A DNA stretch of 64,000 bases from Thelonectria olida (lineage: Eukaryota; Ascomycota; Sordariomycetes; Hypocreales; Nectriaceae), in assembly GCA_020736575.1 (NCBI GenBank), contig JAGPYM010000043.1:12501-76500 (forward strand), in the 5' to 3' direction. Below, one piece after another: positions 42,877 through 53,900 of this stretch; position 1 is the stretch's first letter, and every line of letters starts with the position of its first letter. Made by a program: the position numbers and the translations under genes. A model generated the notes under the pieces. That model ran no database searches and was not told the DNA's origin. It saw only the letters and a list, made by a program, of their open reading frames with translations.

Positions 42877-45800
42877 CTTGTGTCAAGCCCTCGACCGACT
42901 CAGGCCAACGTACCGACCGTTGCTTGCTGCGGGAAGTGTCTAGCAATGCGCGAAGAGCTCGCGCAACGTCGTCAAACCCCTCCTTCTCGTCCGCTTTATT
43001 CAAGCATCTCTGCAAGTCAGAGTCGTCGAGTCTGGTTTTTGGGTAAGATATCAGCATCTTGGCCAATGAGAGCTGGTACCCATTAATGCATTTTTCAATT
43101 AGGTATGAGTTCGTTATCGTCGGCTGCCCCGTAGATAAAAGCAGCCTTAGAATCGGACGGGCAGCTGGGGTGTGGAGTGCTGCATCCACGCAGTCTTGGG
43201 AAGCGTATCGTTCCTGCCCATTTTGCAGCAGGTACTGCACGAGAGCCTCACTGTCGCTGCGAACCGCATTTAACAACAACCAAGGATTGACAAATTCCCA
43301 ATTTCCGTCGGTCACTTCGCTAAGTCCAAATTCAAAAAGGACTCTGACTACATCAATGTGACCATTGCTAGCCGCGAGATTTGCCGCGGAGCGAACAGTC
43401 TCGTAGTTCGGCCACTCCTGCAGCAGCAGGCTTACTATGTCCACTCTTCTTGCCCTTGCTGCTGCATCTAGTGCGTTCCTTGCCGTTAGGTCATTGCGAA
43501 TAGTCATTTTATGACCCCTATCATCTGCGCCTCTAGACAATAAGAGCTTGCAAACTTGAAGATGCCCGTGGCGGGCTGCGAGAAACAACGGCGTTTGTGA
43601 TCCTTTGGGTTTGGTTGTTTGATTGACGTCTTCGCCAGAATCGAGAGCTTTCTTCACGGCTTCTAGATCCCCCTTCGCCGCTGCTGAAAAGATACTCGCC
43701 ATTTTTTTCTGATGCATCGTTGGGAAGAAAAGGTCATTCTTTTTCTCAGAATGATGATCTTTCATGTGTTGTCTCAGACTCGAGTCTGACGAGAAACCGA
43801 GTTTGCCAGCGAAGCAGCCATCCGACGGACAGGAGAAGGGAAGTTCGTGGCGATCGATATGTTCTTTCAACTTATCGGCCGTCCCGAGACATCCTTTGAA
43901 GAGTTCGCACCAAGGCTTTGGACATTTGTACGATTCGACTTGCCCGTACAGGTTGGCCAACATCTCCCTCACGTCCGAGTCCACATCCTCATCTCTGAGC
44001 TTTGCAATTTGTCGACGAATAAACAGCGTTGGAAGTTCAAAGTTGAGGTGTGAGTTTCGTTCTCGCCCATCCTTTGGAAGACGTCGAATCGTTTCGATGA
44101 CCTGGGAGTGACTTGCCATGTCGTTTTGCTTGTCCAATACATCCTCGAGGCAGTACAGGTCCAGGAACTTCCTCGCCAAGTCGATAGATCTTCCAAACAA
44201 GTCCGAATCGATAATGTTGGAGAATTCGACGCATTGGCGAAGATGCTCAAACCAGTACTGAACTGCGTAATCTTGGAACGAGTAGTAGCCTCGTTTTGCA
44301 TGCTGCAAAATATCGTCTGGGGCGATCCCGATGTGAAACGGCTCTGAGCTGAGATATTGTGCGCAAAAAATCGACAATTTTGCATTTTCAAGTTCAAAAT
44401 CAATCACTTTCCTGTCACAGAGATACCTATATCCGGTTATATGTTAGATCATCTTTGTCATTCTTCATCGTCATGGCAACTCGCCTTCGGGCTGTCTCAT
44501 GCACTATCTGAACGATGTCTTCAGGCCCGGCAGTGCTGTTGTCCATCTGATGTGCGTCTAGAAGCGCCCCGCAAAGCTCCTTATAATCGACTTGTAGAAA
44601 CCTGTCGTAGTCAACTTCACCGTCCTCTGGCCTGATACAGAAGAAGGCTTGAATCTCTCGCCATCGTAGAGGACGCTTTGCGCAAAGGACCAGGCTCAAG
44701 ACCGCTGTTGCGTCTTCGCGTTCCGCTTCAGATGACTCTTTGACGACACGGGCAATCACTCTTTCGTACCTATTAGGATAATGCAAGTCAACTTTTCCGT
44801 TTTGAACTGAAAGAGGATGCTCTTATCGCCAGACTTACGCTGCCTCAAGCCCGCGCGGAAATGTGCCAGGTCGAAGCTCTTGCTTCAACCGCCTAGTCGA
44901 GGTTTGACGTAGGAGATTTTCCAAAACAACTCGAGCATACAAAAACATGCCTATATTTGGTCAGCGAATGTACTATTTCTGGCCAGACCTGGCATTTACC
45001 TTTTGCTTCCTCGGTGACGAGTTTCACAATTTTCCCTTGTAGCTCAGGATCAATGTTCAGTTTCGTTTTGCGTTTGTTGCGATCGATGTATGTCTGGCAG
45101 TACTGGGTAATATCCTCGAGATGCTCTGGCGATGATTCAAGGGCGATGGATGGCTGGTTTGCGAGAATCTTATCCAACACGCCATCTCGCTGACCAGAGA
45201 TCATGAGGCGTAGGTGAGTGTTTGAGGCTTCCAAGCCACCGTTGACAAGTGAGAGCAGCCATTCGATGGTACACTCTGCTTCTTCCTGTTCGCACGCATC
45301 GAGGCCATCAAGAATTAGGAAAAGGGTTTGATAGCCTTCAAATGCCTCCGGGATGTGAGTCTCGAGGGTTTTGGTAGATCGCAGGTTTTCTTCCGCAGCA
45401 GAAAATAGGACATTGTACAATCGTTCCGGCATGACAATGTCCCGGTCAAGCAGCTGCGCCAAAAGAGCACGCAAAAAGTCATTGTGATTATTCTTGTCCT
45501 TCTGACCGTGCTTGAAGTAGAAATAGGCCGTTACACAACGCGTACTGCCCTGGTCAGCTTTCATCTCGCCGAGAAGTTTCCCGATGATAGTCGACATCAA
45601 GGTCGTTTTTCCTATCGTTTCCATGTTAGTTTCAAATTCATTAACGGATTGGAATGTCCTCTCACCTGCTCCTGGTATACCATGAACATAGAGCACGCCA
45701 TGGCCAGGAGATGTTCCATCAGACCAGGTCAGAAACTCAGCATTGTTGAAGATCCATTGGCCCGAAGCGTTGCCGCTTCTATGCTTAACATTAGCGGGCA

Positions 45801-46719
45801 TTATCTGATCTGTTTGATAGTCAGAAACGAGCAGCCTTTGTTTAATTCGGGCTATCTTCAGTTCCTGTTTGTTGGCGTTCATCTCCGTCGCTTGCCGGGT
45901 TTGTTCCTTGTACACCTTTTCGATGTTCTCGCGAACTGCCTGTATCTCGTACAGAGATGCGGAGGTTTTTTCACTTTCAAGTAATCCTCTGCGGCTTGAA
46001 AGGCTTTGGAGGATAGGACCGAGCCTGGTGTCAAATGTCTTCCAAGTTGCGTGAAGGAAATTCTTCCATTCTATAGGTTTTCAGATCTGGGTTCGGCCCA
46101 ATTGGTCGTCTCAGGGTTACTCACTGCTTCGATTGAAGACTTCAAGTGCTTCTTGATGAAAACGTAGGATGTCGGAATAGTAGTCTTCTAGCACCGCAGC
46201 TAAGGTGGGATGTCTCTCGAACGTAGCTCTATAAGCTAGGAGACCAGGGATGGCATCTCCGATTTGAGAATAGGCATCGAGCAACTTATCAAACGAGTCA
46301 AGATGGGCTCTTGCAATCTGAACCGACATGTCAGTATTGCTCAAAAAATGACAGTCAAATATGACAAACATTAAGAATGAATTTTATCGGCCCCTGTCCA
46401 TGTTTAGCTAATGAGGATCGTGGAGAGAGTAGTGTCATATCTGAACACTTACCCAAATGAAGCACACAAACTCATTCGCATTCAGAAAAATTTCAACTAC
46501 CTTGGCAAATTCCTCCATTGCCTCGACGAACGCCCTGAGCCGTACCATATTTCGGAGCCTGCCATCTTGAGCTGTACCTTCTTTCTGTTGGATGTCTCGA
46601 ACTGTGTCTTTGAGGTCTCCCAATGTGCAAATCGAGAACTTCTTGGCTAACGTTGGGGAGAGGGACTTCTTAAATGTTCTTAGAGCGCGATCAAAGCTAT
46701 CCGGATTGAGCGCTGCCAT
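42496..46719 (-). CDS. NACHT-ankyrin STAND (NLR-like) protein with C2H2 fingers
   Basis: Nine exons on the minus strand: 46719-46453, 46393-46370, 46317-46125, 46070-45666, 45611-45000, 44950-44839, 44769-44485, 44426-42914 and 42876-42496 (3792 nt, 1263 residues). Residues 1-250 form the helical N-terminal domain usual in fungal NACHT-ankyrin proteins (TLGDLKDTVRDIQ, ALEVFNR). The NACHT P-loop GIPGAGKTTL (about 291-300) is completed across an intron; Walker B is LFLILDGLDACE (about 380). A helical part ends in VHETARR. Two C2H2 fingers (CPKPWC...H-x3-H and CPSDGC...H-x3-H, about 800-858) precede ankyrin repeats (about 875-1140). The last 126 residues are two tandem acidic repeats. Exon 7 ends in a GC donor. 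STAND proteins of this type mediate allorecognition and regulated death in fungi. If the 37-nt last intron is not used, translation ends at 42869. Confidence 0.85.
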
Positions 46720-47353
46720 CGTTGCTGAGCCTGAGAACAGAGTAGTGCTTCTGAGGCGGGTGTGATCCCACCCATAGGGACTGACAAGGTACGGTGAATG
46801 AGTGTGCGGGATTAAGGTGGACGGCAGTTAGTTTTTCAAGCTCTCCATTCTTCAATTTGCCTGTGGCTGAGCCGTCTTGGGCCGTCAGACCAACCAAGCA
46901 CAGCTGATATGCAGAGTCAGGCGGTGGCTTAGAGGGTTGACCCAGAGGCCACCCCCAGGGGCCAGACCTGAAGACAGAAGTGAGGCGTGAGGCTGACTGG
47001 CGTACGCTCGCCCTTATTGAACAGCTCAGCATGCCTCGTGCAGAAGTGGTGGCGGAGTGGTGGCGGGGTAATGTAGGTGGCACAAGGCTTTCATCTGCAC
47101 CAGCTTCGCTGAATTTGTTGTCGTATTTTTACAGCCACGAGCCAACAGCCCATCCCAAATGCCGAAACTGTGAGAAAAAGATCAGGGGGATACGCTCAAT
47201 TATGCTGCCATGCCTTTCAACCCCAGTGTCCGAGCAGGAGCGCGCCGGAAGCGCGACAAGCACACGAACATATGGCGAAGCATTCGCCCTCGAAACAAAC
47301 TCACCGTCTTCGGTCATCTCCCACGCCGATACAAACGCGCCGCATAAAGAAGT
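46720..47353. promoter_or_regulatory. shared region between divergent STAND and SNF2 genes
   Basis: 634 bases carry both promoters. A plus frame at 46980-47453 overlaps the first SNF2 exon but has no domain. No clear TATA box was seen. Confidence 0.4.
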
Positions 47354-50280
47354 ATGCTATGGAGCGGTAAGTGACACTTCTCGCCAGATTGAAGATCAGG
47401 CTTTGACGGTGAGCTTAGCTATACCACGGCTCTGCACTCCCTTCCCCAGATAGTCCGGATGGGGATGAGTTGTCGGGCTGCAGCAACACAAGTTTTGAGG
47501 GTTTCGTGACGTTCGTATTGGGGAAAAGGGACGGCTACTACATTCTAGAATCTAGCCACGGCATTGAGCTTGCGCTTCTAGACGTATCATCGAGCACGAA
47601 ATTAGTCGCTCTACAGGGCATCCCCTTTGTTCGATCCGAGGCTGTAGTCGACGCCAGCACCGTTTCCAAACGCCGAATAAAATCTAAGCGCAGACGAGAA
47701 CCGCTACATTTGTCAATCAACATCTTCGGGCCCATGTCTTCCGCGGATGACGTGGGCACGAGACTGTCGAAAGTCTCAGCGTTCCTCCAACACCCAAAGA
47801 CGGTTCCACAAGGGGTTGAATATCATAATCCACAATTCCTTATCTTCCCGGAAGACGATACGAACATGAATGACTTCATTGGCATCACCAACGCATCCGC
47901 TTGGGCGCAAAAGATCAAAATCTCGGACGAAGTTGGCGAGATTATGGATTCCCTCGACGATATTGCGACGGAGAGCGAGTGGCAGCCGCCTACAGGATTA
48001 GTATCTTTGTTGAAGAAGTAAGATTCCTTCCCTTATTCAGAAACACGGATATGTTGACAAATACAAACCAGGCACCAAGAAGACGGTGTGCAATTCATCC
48101 TTCAGCGTGAAGACAAAGCGCATCGCCAAATGTTGACAGGCGAGCTACGCTCAGCGACAGGACCAGGGTATGTTTTGCTCATCTCCTTACAAAATACCTA
48201 CCAGTTAGTAACAGTCACGTTTGCTCGTGGAGCAGATGCCGAGGTGGTATCATTGCGGATGTCATGGGGCTTGGCAAGACCCTCACCATGCTTGCCACGG
48301 TCCTTCACTCTCTACCATCTGCGGAGGCTTTCGAGAAGTTCTATGGCCTTTCGGCGGCCCAGAATAGCAGCAAGGTGCGCACGAGGGCAACCTTGGTAGT
48401 GGTTTCGTCCGCACGTATGTTCAGAGCCCCAGGCTGCCAATGAAGATCTAACAATGTCTAGAACTTCTAGAAAGCTGGTATTCAGAGATTGAAACGTAAG
48501 CCTCTCGAAATCCCATCTTGAAAAGATAATAACTTGAGCAGGCACATTTCTCCGGGTGCGTTGAATGCCATCAGCTTCCACGGTCAGAACAGGGCCCGAC
48601 ATACAGCGTTTCTAGCATCAGCAGACTTGGTGTTGACCACTTATGCGACAATTGCCGCAGAGCAAAGGGGGCGAGACATCCTGCATCAGGTGGAATGGTA
48701 TCGAATTGTCTTGGACGAAGGTACAGTCAACTCCCCTTACTCGAAACTCGAGATAGGGCTTAGAAGGATGCTCACGATATAAAGCTCACTGGATTCGCAA
48801 CTCGACTTCGATGCAATTCCGCGCCGTTTCTTGCCTGACTGCTCGAAGCCGATGGTGTCTGACAGGAACCCCGATCCAAAACAACCTCGAGGATTTGGCT
48901 TCTCTTGCTGGGTTTCTCCGACTACCCTTGGCCCCAACGAGGGCCGATTTTCGAAAGGACATTCTCCATCCACTCTCACAAGGCGGACCCAACTTCGCAA
49001 AGCCGCTTCGGGCATTTCTCCGAGCCTACTGCTTAAGAAGAACCGAACAACGTCTCGAGCTCCCAAAGTCTACTCAAGAAATTGTGACTCTCCAGCTGAC
49101 ACCAGAGGAGCAGCATATGTATGACCAGGTCCTAGATCAGATGAAAGGAAAGATTGATGATTTAGTGAGCCAGGGCAAGACCATCCAGAGATACAATGTG
49201 CTCTTCACGGCGATTTTGCGGATGAGGGTACTCTGCAACATCGGAACCCTCAAGCCATCCGCGGCGTCTTCTTCGGATTTTCTAGCACAGCAACAAGGAA
49301 GCACCTGGTGCGAACGCTGTTCTGCAGGCGATGGCGACACGTCCATGCTGTTGGCTTCATTTCAGTTTTGCCCAGATTGTCGCCGACCGCTACATCTCGC
49401 GAGTCCGAATCCGGGGCTCACTCCCAGCCCCAGACCAAACGAACTTGAGATGAATGTCTCAAGAACTCTGGAGAGTACGTCTGAGCTTCTGTCGCTGACG
49501 CGTTTGAGCCCTCAGCCAAGCGGCTTGTCGACAAAACTATCCGCAGTCGTTCAAAATGTGTCGAGCAGCATGCTTCATGCCAAACAGTAAGTTTATCCCG
49601 CTAAAGCGATCAAGAACATGTTTAATAATGAGGCTAGCATTGTCTTTTCGTACTGGACCTCAACTCTGGATCTCTTAGCTGGACTTTTCAAGCGAGCGGG
49701 GATAGAATACGTTCATATCGACGGACGAACAAGCTACCGCGAGAGATCTAAGCGTCTGAGGGTCTTCAGAGAGGACGGAAGACTGCCTGTTCTTCTCATG
49801 TCAATTGAAACAGGGGCTGTAGGGCAAGACTGACAACCGCCGAATCCTCAACCAAGGAGCGGAAAGCTAACCTTGGCGCAGGCTCAACCTGACAGCTGCG
49901 AATCGAGTGCATATCATTGAGCCGCAATGGAACCCTTCGGTAGAAGAGCAAGCAGTCGCTCGAGCTCTCCGCATGGGCCAGAAGAAAGAGGTCACTATTT
50001 TCCGGTACATCGTGAAAGGCACGGTTGAACAGGTAGGAGTCGCAATGGAAAGACGAAGTAAGAAATAAATACCATTACTAATACATGGCAGAACATTGTC
50101 AACTTGCAGAAGAAGAAGAAAAACCTCGCAAGGTTCACATTTGATGTCGATGTCGATGACAATCTCGAGGAGAAATTAGACGTAAGTGGCGTGCGAGATT
50201 AACAACCCCATCCTAACCGGCCTGCCAATAAATAGGACCTGAAAACCGTTCTCAATATGGGTTCGCGTAATACCTCGTAA
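47354..50280 (+). CDS. SNF2-family DEAH helicase/ATPase
   Basis: Eleven exons: 47354-47366, 47450-48017, 48072-48167, 48236-48414, 48462-48495, 48542-48720, 48785-49586, 49638-49823, 49882-50032, 50092-50181 and 50236-50280 (780 residues). The first exon is the least certain; everything from 47470 is solid. Motifs in order: CRGGIIADVMGLGKTLTML (motif I, Lys240), ATLVVVSSA, LVLTTYATIA, RIVLDEAHWIRN (DEAH at 355-358), RWCLTGTPIQNNLEDL, then HIDGRTSYRERSKRL and LNLTAANRVHIIEPQWNPS with QAVARALRMGQ (motifs V and VI). A CxxC...CxxC zinc ribbon-like loop (WCERC, FCPDC) sits between the ATPase lobes, resembling the RING position of Rad5/Rad16 relatives. Probably a nuclear DNA translocase or chromatin remodeller. 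Exon 8 ends in a GC donor. Confidence 0.9.
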
Positions 50281-50464
50281 GAAGTGGATGGAAGGTCATC
50301 AGAGGCCCAGCCGCGGTGCAAGTTACGCTGAATGGGAGAGTGTAAGCCAGCTTGTGGGAGACGTGAAAAGGATGCGTTATATGGTTCCTCCTCGCCGCCA
50401 TAACAAGAGAGTCAGGACACCGCAACTATCTAAACAATCAGCACTATCGTACAATACATTTCTC

Positions 50465-52642
50465 TTAACCCGCGTTGCTGTAGTAGCAAGAAAACACCGG
50501 TTCCAAGTCGCGCCGCGGTCCAACTTTGATCCTAGCCAAGGCGGACGACATGATCAAGTCCTGGTCGCAACAGTGACTGCTCGCAGGACTCGGCGGCAGA
50601 GACACCCTTTGCCTCTCCAGATCCAACAGTCTCGACTGCACCATGCGCTCCAAGGCACGCTTCTCAAACGTGGCCGCGTCGTCAAACGCATCGCTCTCCT
50701 CTTCGTCCTCCTCTCCGCTCTGCCGCCGATGCGACGCAAACCGCAGCGGCGTCCGCGCAGCCTTGATCTTGCGCACAAAGTCCCGCCGTCTGGAGTGATA
50801 CCTCTCCGACCGGGCGCTCCAGAAGTCCTTTGCCATCTCGCCCAGCTCTTGCGCGCGCGCCGCCGCCAGTCCGACCGGGCTCACGTCGACGCTGGCCTTC
50901 CACTTGCCTGGCACGTATTGAAAGCCCGAGCTGCGGACCACGGCCCCGACGTGATTGCGAACTCTCGTGTCAAGCAGCTCCCCCGAGCCAGGCAGCACAT
51001 GGTCAACTAAGCCAATGTCCCTCGCCCGAAATGGGGACAGGGGAAGCATGTCTCGTAACAGGCGCCTCGCGCCCTCGACGCCGCATCTCCCCGTGTAAGA
51101 CAGTGAGTGATACTCAGACCCGTGGAGACCCAGCGCTCGGTATGCGGGATTGAGCACCGTGTCAGAGCCTGCAATCACCGTGTCGCATGCCGTCGCCAGC
51201 GCCACCCCTCCCGCGGCACAATTGCCTCGTAGTGCAGCAACCGTTGTGATGTTGCGTCGCGGAAACTCTTCAAGCAGCATGTGAACCACATCGTTAATGC
51301 GATTGATGTTTCTCCATGACTCGGCCGCGCCATCAGGACTCGCTTCGATGACGTTGAGCGCGATGCCGTTGCTAAAGTACGAGTCGCCGCCCATGAGCAC
51401 GACGGCGCTGAGACGTCTCTCGACGACATCTGTCGAGGCAACGAATTCGAGCGCCTCGATCAGACGCGAGCATTGTTCCGTGCTCATGGCGCCGTTGTAA
51501 AACTGGAAGTAGACAAAGGCGACGCGTCGGGCGTTGGGGTACGTCGCAAAGTCGACCCAGATCTCTTGGTGCGTCGAGTGCAGCGCCTTGGACCAGTCGA
51601 CCGTCGGCCGCGATGTGAGCGTCCTGCTCAGCATGGTATCATCTAAGAAACCGAGATCGCGCAAGCCGGAAACGGCGGGCACCTTGGGCCAAAGCATGGC
51701 ATCGACTTTGCGCTTCAGTCGTCGCACGTGGGTGATCCAGATGCCGAGCCCGTCGCAAGTGGCGATGCAGACGGCACCGTCTCTGCATGCTATGATACGG
51801 CCTGGTTCAGGCCCGTCATCTCCCAGCAGGTCGCGCCCCTCCTCGATTGTGCCGCCGTAGATGTACAGACTTGAGCCGCCAAACAGCCGCGTGAGGCAGC
51901 CCGGTTGCGAGTCGGCTGAGCGAATCGTCCGTGAGATGTCGCGGGCCGTGTCGGAGTGTACATCAAACTCCCGTTGGGCAGCTTTGAGAAGAGGGCGACG
52001 ATGGGTTGCGCCACCGAGGAACGGGAGCTGCGTCGTTACGGATTCAAGGCGATACGCAGCGTCTGGTGTAAGTTCAGAAAAGACGACGTTGGCCAGATGA
52101 CATGTCTGTTGATGGGCTGCCGCCGTGATGCGGTCTAGAGCAGCCAGGACGGCGGTGATGGAGGCCCTCGTGACAGGTCCACGATATAGCGTCGACTTTG
52201 TCACTCCCGGCGAGTTAATGTTGAGTTTAAACTGCTCGAACGCCCAGATAGGGCCTGCGTCGAACTCTGCAACAGCTTGCAGCACCGTGACACCCCAGTG
52301 AGAGCGGCCTGCCCGGCTCCAGGCGCCTGTCTCGAGCAACTTGCTGGACTCGGCGACGGTGCCGTCATCGCCCATGAGGACCCAGTCGATGGCACTGGGA
52401 CCAGCATCCCCGGGAGGCCCAGGATGGACAATGAGGGTGAGATAGTTTGCGTAAATCTCACAAGGGACGCGAGTGGTCAGAAAGGGACAGATGATGACAT
52501 CTGGCTGGGCGAGCGCTGCAGCCTCAATCATGACCTGGTCAGAGAGGGCATACTCGATGGTGACTGAATGTGTCTGAGAGAGAGAAAGGAAGAGCTGCTG
52601 AGACAGCGAGTTGTGCGCTGTGCAGAGGAAGAGGATCTTCAT
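50465..52642 (-). CDS. HypX/HoxX-like protein (formyltransferase + enoyl-CoA hydratase domains)
   Basis: Intronless, 725 residues from ATG 52642 (MKILFLCTAHNSLSQQ); ATG 52699 in frame is an alternative. Residues 1-250 form a formyltransferase-like domain: SDQVMIEAAALAQPDVIICPFL, LIVHPGPPGDAGPSAIDWVL, WGVTVLQAVAEFDAGPIWA. The HPGPPGD-x-GPS and DAG-x-IWA motifs are those of bacterial HypX/HoxX. Residues about 400-620 are a crotonase domain, with VVLMGGDSYFSNGIALNVIE and LRGNCAAGGVALATACD (oxyanion-hole region). The tail is basic, then acidic (GEEDEEES). In bacteria HypX makes CO from a formyl donor via coenzyme A for O2-tolerant NiFe-hydrogenases. Fungi of this kind have no such hydrogenase, so the substrate or use here must differ. 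Intronless structure among intron-rich genes fits old horizontal transfer. Confidence 0.88.
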   Translation of the reverse strand: MKILFLCTAHNSLSQQLFLSLSQTHSVTIEYALSDQVMIEAAALAQPDVIICPFLTTRVPCEIYANYLTLIVHPGPPGDAGPSAIDWVLMGDDGTVAESSKLLETGAWSRAGRSHWGVTVLQAVAEFDAGPIWAFEQFKLNINSPGVTKSTLYRGPVTRASITAVLAALDRITAAAHQQTCHLANVVFSELTPDAAYRLESVTTQLPFLGGATHRRPLLKAAQREFDVHSDTARDISRTIRSADSQPGCLTRLFGGSSLYIYGGTIEEGRDLLGDDGPEPGRIIACRDGAVCIATCDGLGIWITHVRRLKRKVDAMLWPKVPAVSGLRDLGFLDDTMLSRTLTSRPTVDWSKALHSTHQEIWVDFATYPNARRVAFVYFQFYNGAMSTEQCSRLIEALEFVASTDVVERRLSAVVLMGGDSYFSNGIALNVIEASPDGAAESWRNINRINDVVHMLLEEFPRRNITTVAALRGNCAAGGVALATACDTVIAGSDTVLNPAYRALGLHGSEYHSLSYTGRCGVEGARRLLRDMLPLSPFRARDIGLVDHVLPGSGELLDTRVRNHVGAVVRSSGFQYVPGKWKASVDVSPVGLAAARAQELGEMAKDFWSARSERYHSRRRDFVRKIKAARTPLRFASHRRQSGEEDEEESDAFDDAATFEKRALERMVQSRLLDLERQRVSLPPSPASSHCCDQDLIMSSALARIKVGPRRDLEPVFSCYYSNAG

Positions 52643-53900
52643 GGTGGGAGAATTCGACAACGAAGCGTGGCAGACAGTCTTGGCCCATCCTCGGGGCATG
52701 GTAAAGCTCGCCGTGATATAGACGTGAGGCCTTGGAGCAGAGCTTGGTCCGGGATATTGCTCAACCCATGCTCCATCGGTCTTGACTCGATTGGCGTGGG
52801 TATCGTAGCGCCATGGCTTTGACAGTCGGTTATTCTTCAGCCTTTGACAACAATGACAAGTAAGTGGCCAATTTAACAAGCGACGAGGTCAAAGCGGTTT
52901 CTCTTCATCATTGTGACACGGCTGACGCCAATGAACATTGCCAGCACACCCACAGCTTCATGCCATTTATCCATAGGCTAGGTCTCAGCCTCAGCTAGCG
53001 CCCATGACAACGCAGACCTGGCGTGCTCGCTTCAGACGACGTCAGGCACCGCTCATATCGCCTCGACGCCCACGAACTCGCAGATCGCCAAGGCATCGCT
53101 TGGCAGGACTTGGGGCTAGCCACATTCGTCTTCCGTCCTGTCGGGAAGAAGAATGCACAATGCCCAGAGGCCTAGTTGGGATAGTTTGTGCAGGAGGAAA
53201 GAAGAGGTGTTCAGCTGTCCAACTTCCGTGTCGCTCCTCAGCCAGTCGGCGAAAGCCAGCGTCATTCGGCATCATGCAGCATCACCCAAATAGATAGTTA
53301 TAACCTTCGTGCCCCTGAACCTCGATTGACGCTCATCACAGCTGTCAGCCGCTGCGGGGTGGCGGCAAGCCTCAACTAGTCTCGTAACTAGCCGCTTGAT
53401 GAGTGAGCACTGCTTGGTGCCGTTGAGCCTAAGCCTTAAGGAAATTGCAGGTACGGGGCGTGCGCAATCGCTTCTCCAATGGCCATCGAAATGTCTATCG
53501 CTCGCCGGAGCTCACAGCGGTGCCATGACGCTATCTCCCAACCCAAGATCATCGTGCCAAGATGCAGACGCCTTGCACATGCCACATCTTTTTGAGAGTC
53601 TAGTCCCGGAGAATAAGTGAAACATAACTCAATCGCCCCATTTCACAAACTTCAGGTGGCTCGGTACCGTTCGCGTTGGCAATCATCACACACACATGAC
53701 GAATCTATCCGAGTCAACAGAAATGCCCGTTGTTCACTGACCCGCGTCCAGGGCCTGCAGCGCTCCGATGGAAGGCCATACAAGAAGAAACCTGTTGCAT
53801 CAAGAAGTGCCCGAGCATCTCCCTGTCGTCGTCCAGTTGAGCCGGCATCTTCCCTTCACGGACGATCACTTTGTCCAAAGTTGGCGCGAACTTGGTCAAC
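52643..53900. other. intergenic between divergent genes
   Basis: About 1.25 kb carrying the promoters of the HypX-like gene (minus) and MHYT gene (plus). The frames at 53004-54000 are small and lack domains. An open frame in the MHYT phase starts at 53871 without ATG. Confidence 0.4.

Noticed and set aside
50288..51010. 240-codon plus-strand frame overlapping the HypX-like gene
   Set aside because: Arg/Pro/Gln-rich shadow of the clearly homologous minus-strand frame.
50465..52642. Bacterial contamination as the source of the HypX-like gene
   Set aside because: It sits between intron-containing fungal genes in continuous sequence, with similar GC content and no bacterial operon neighbours.
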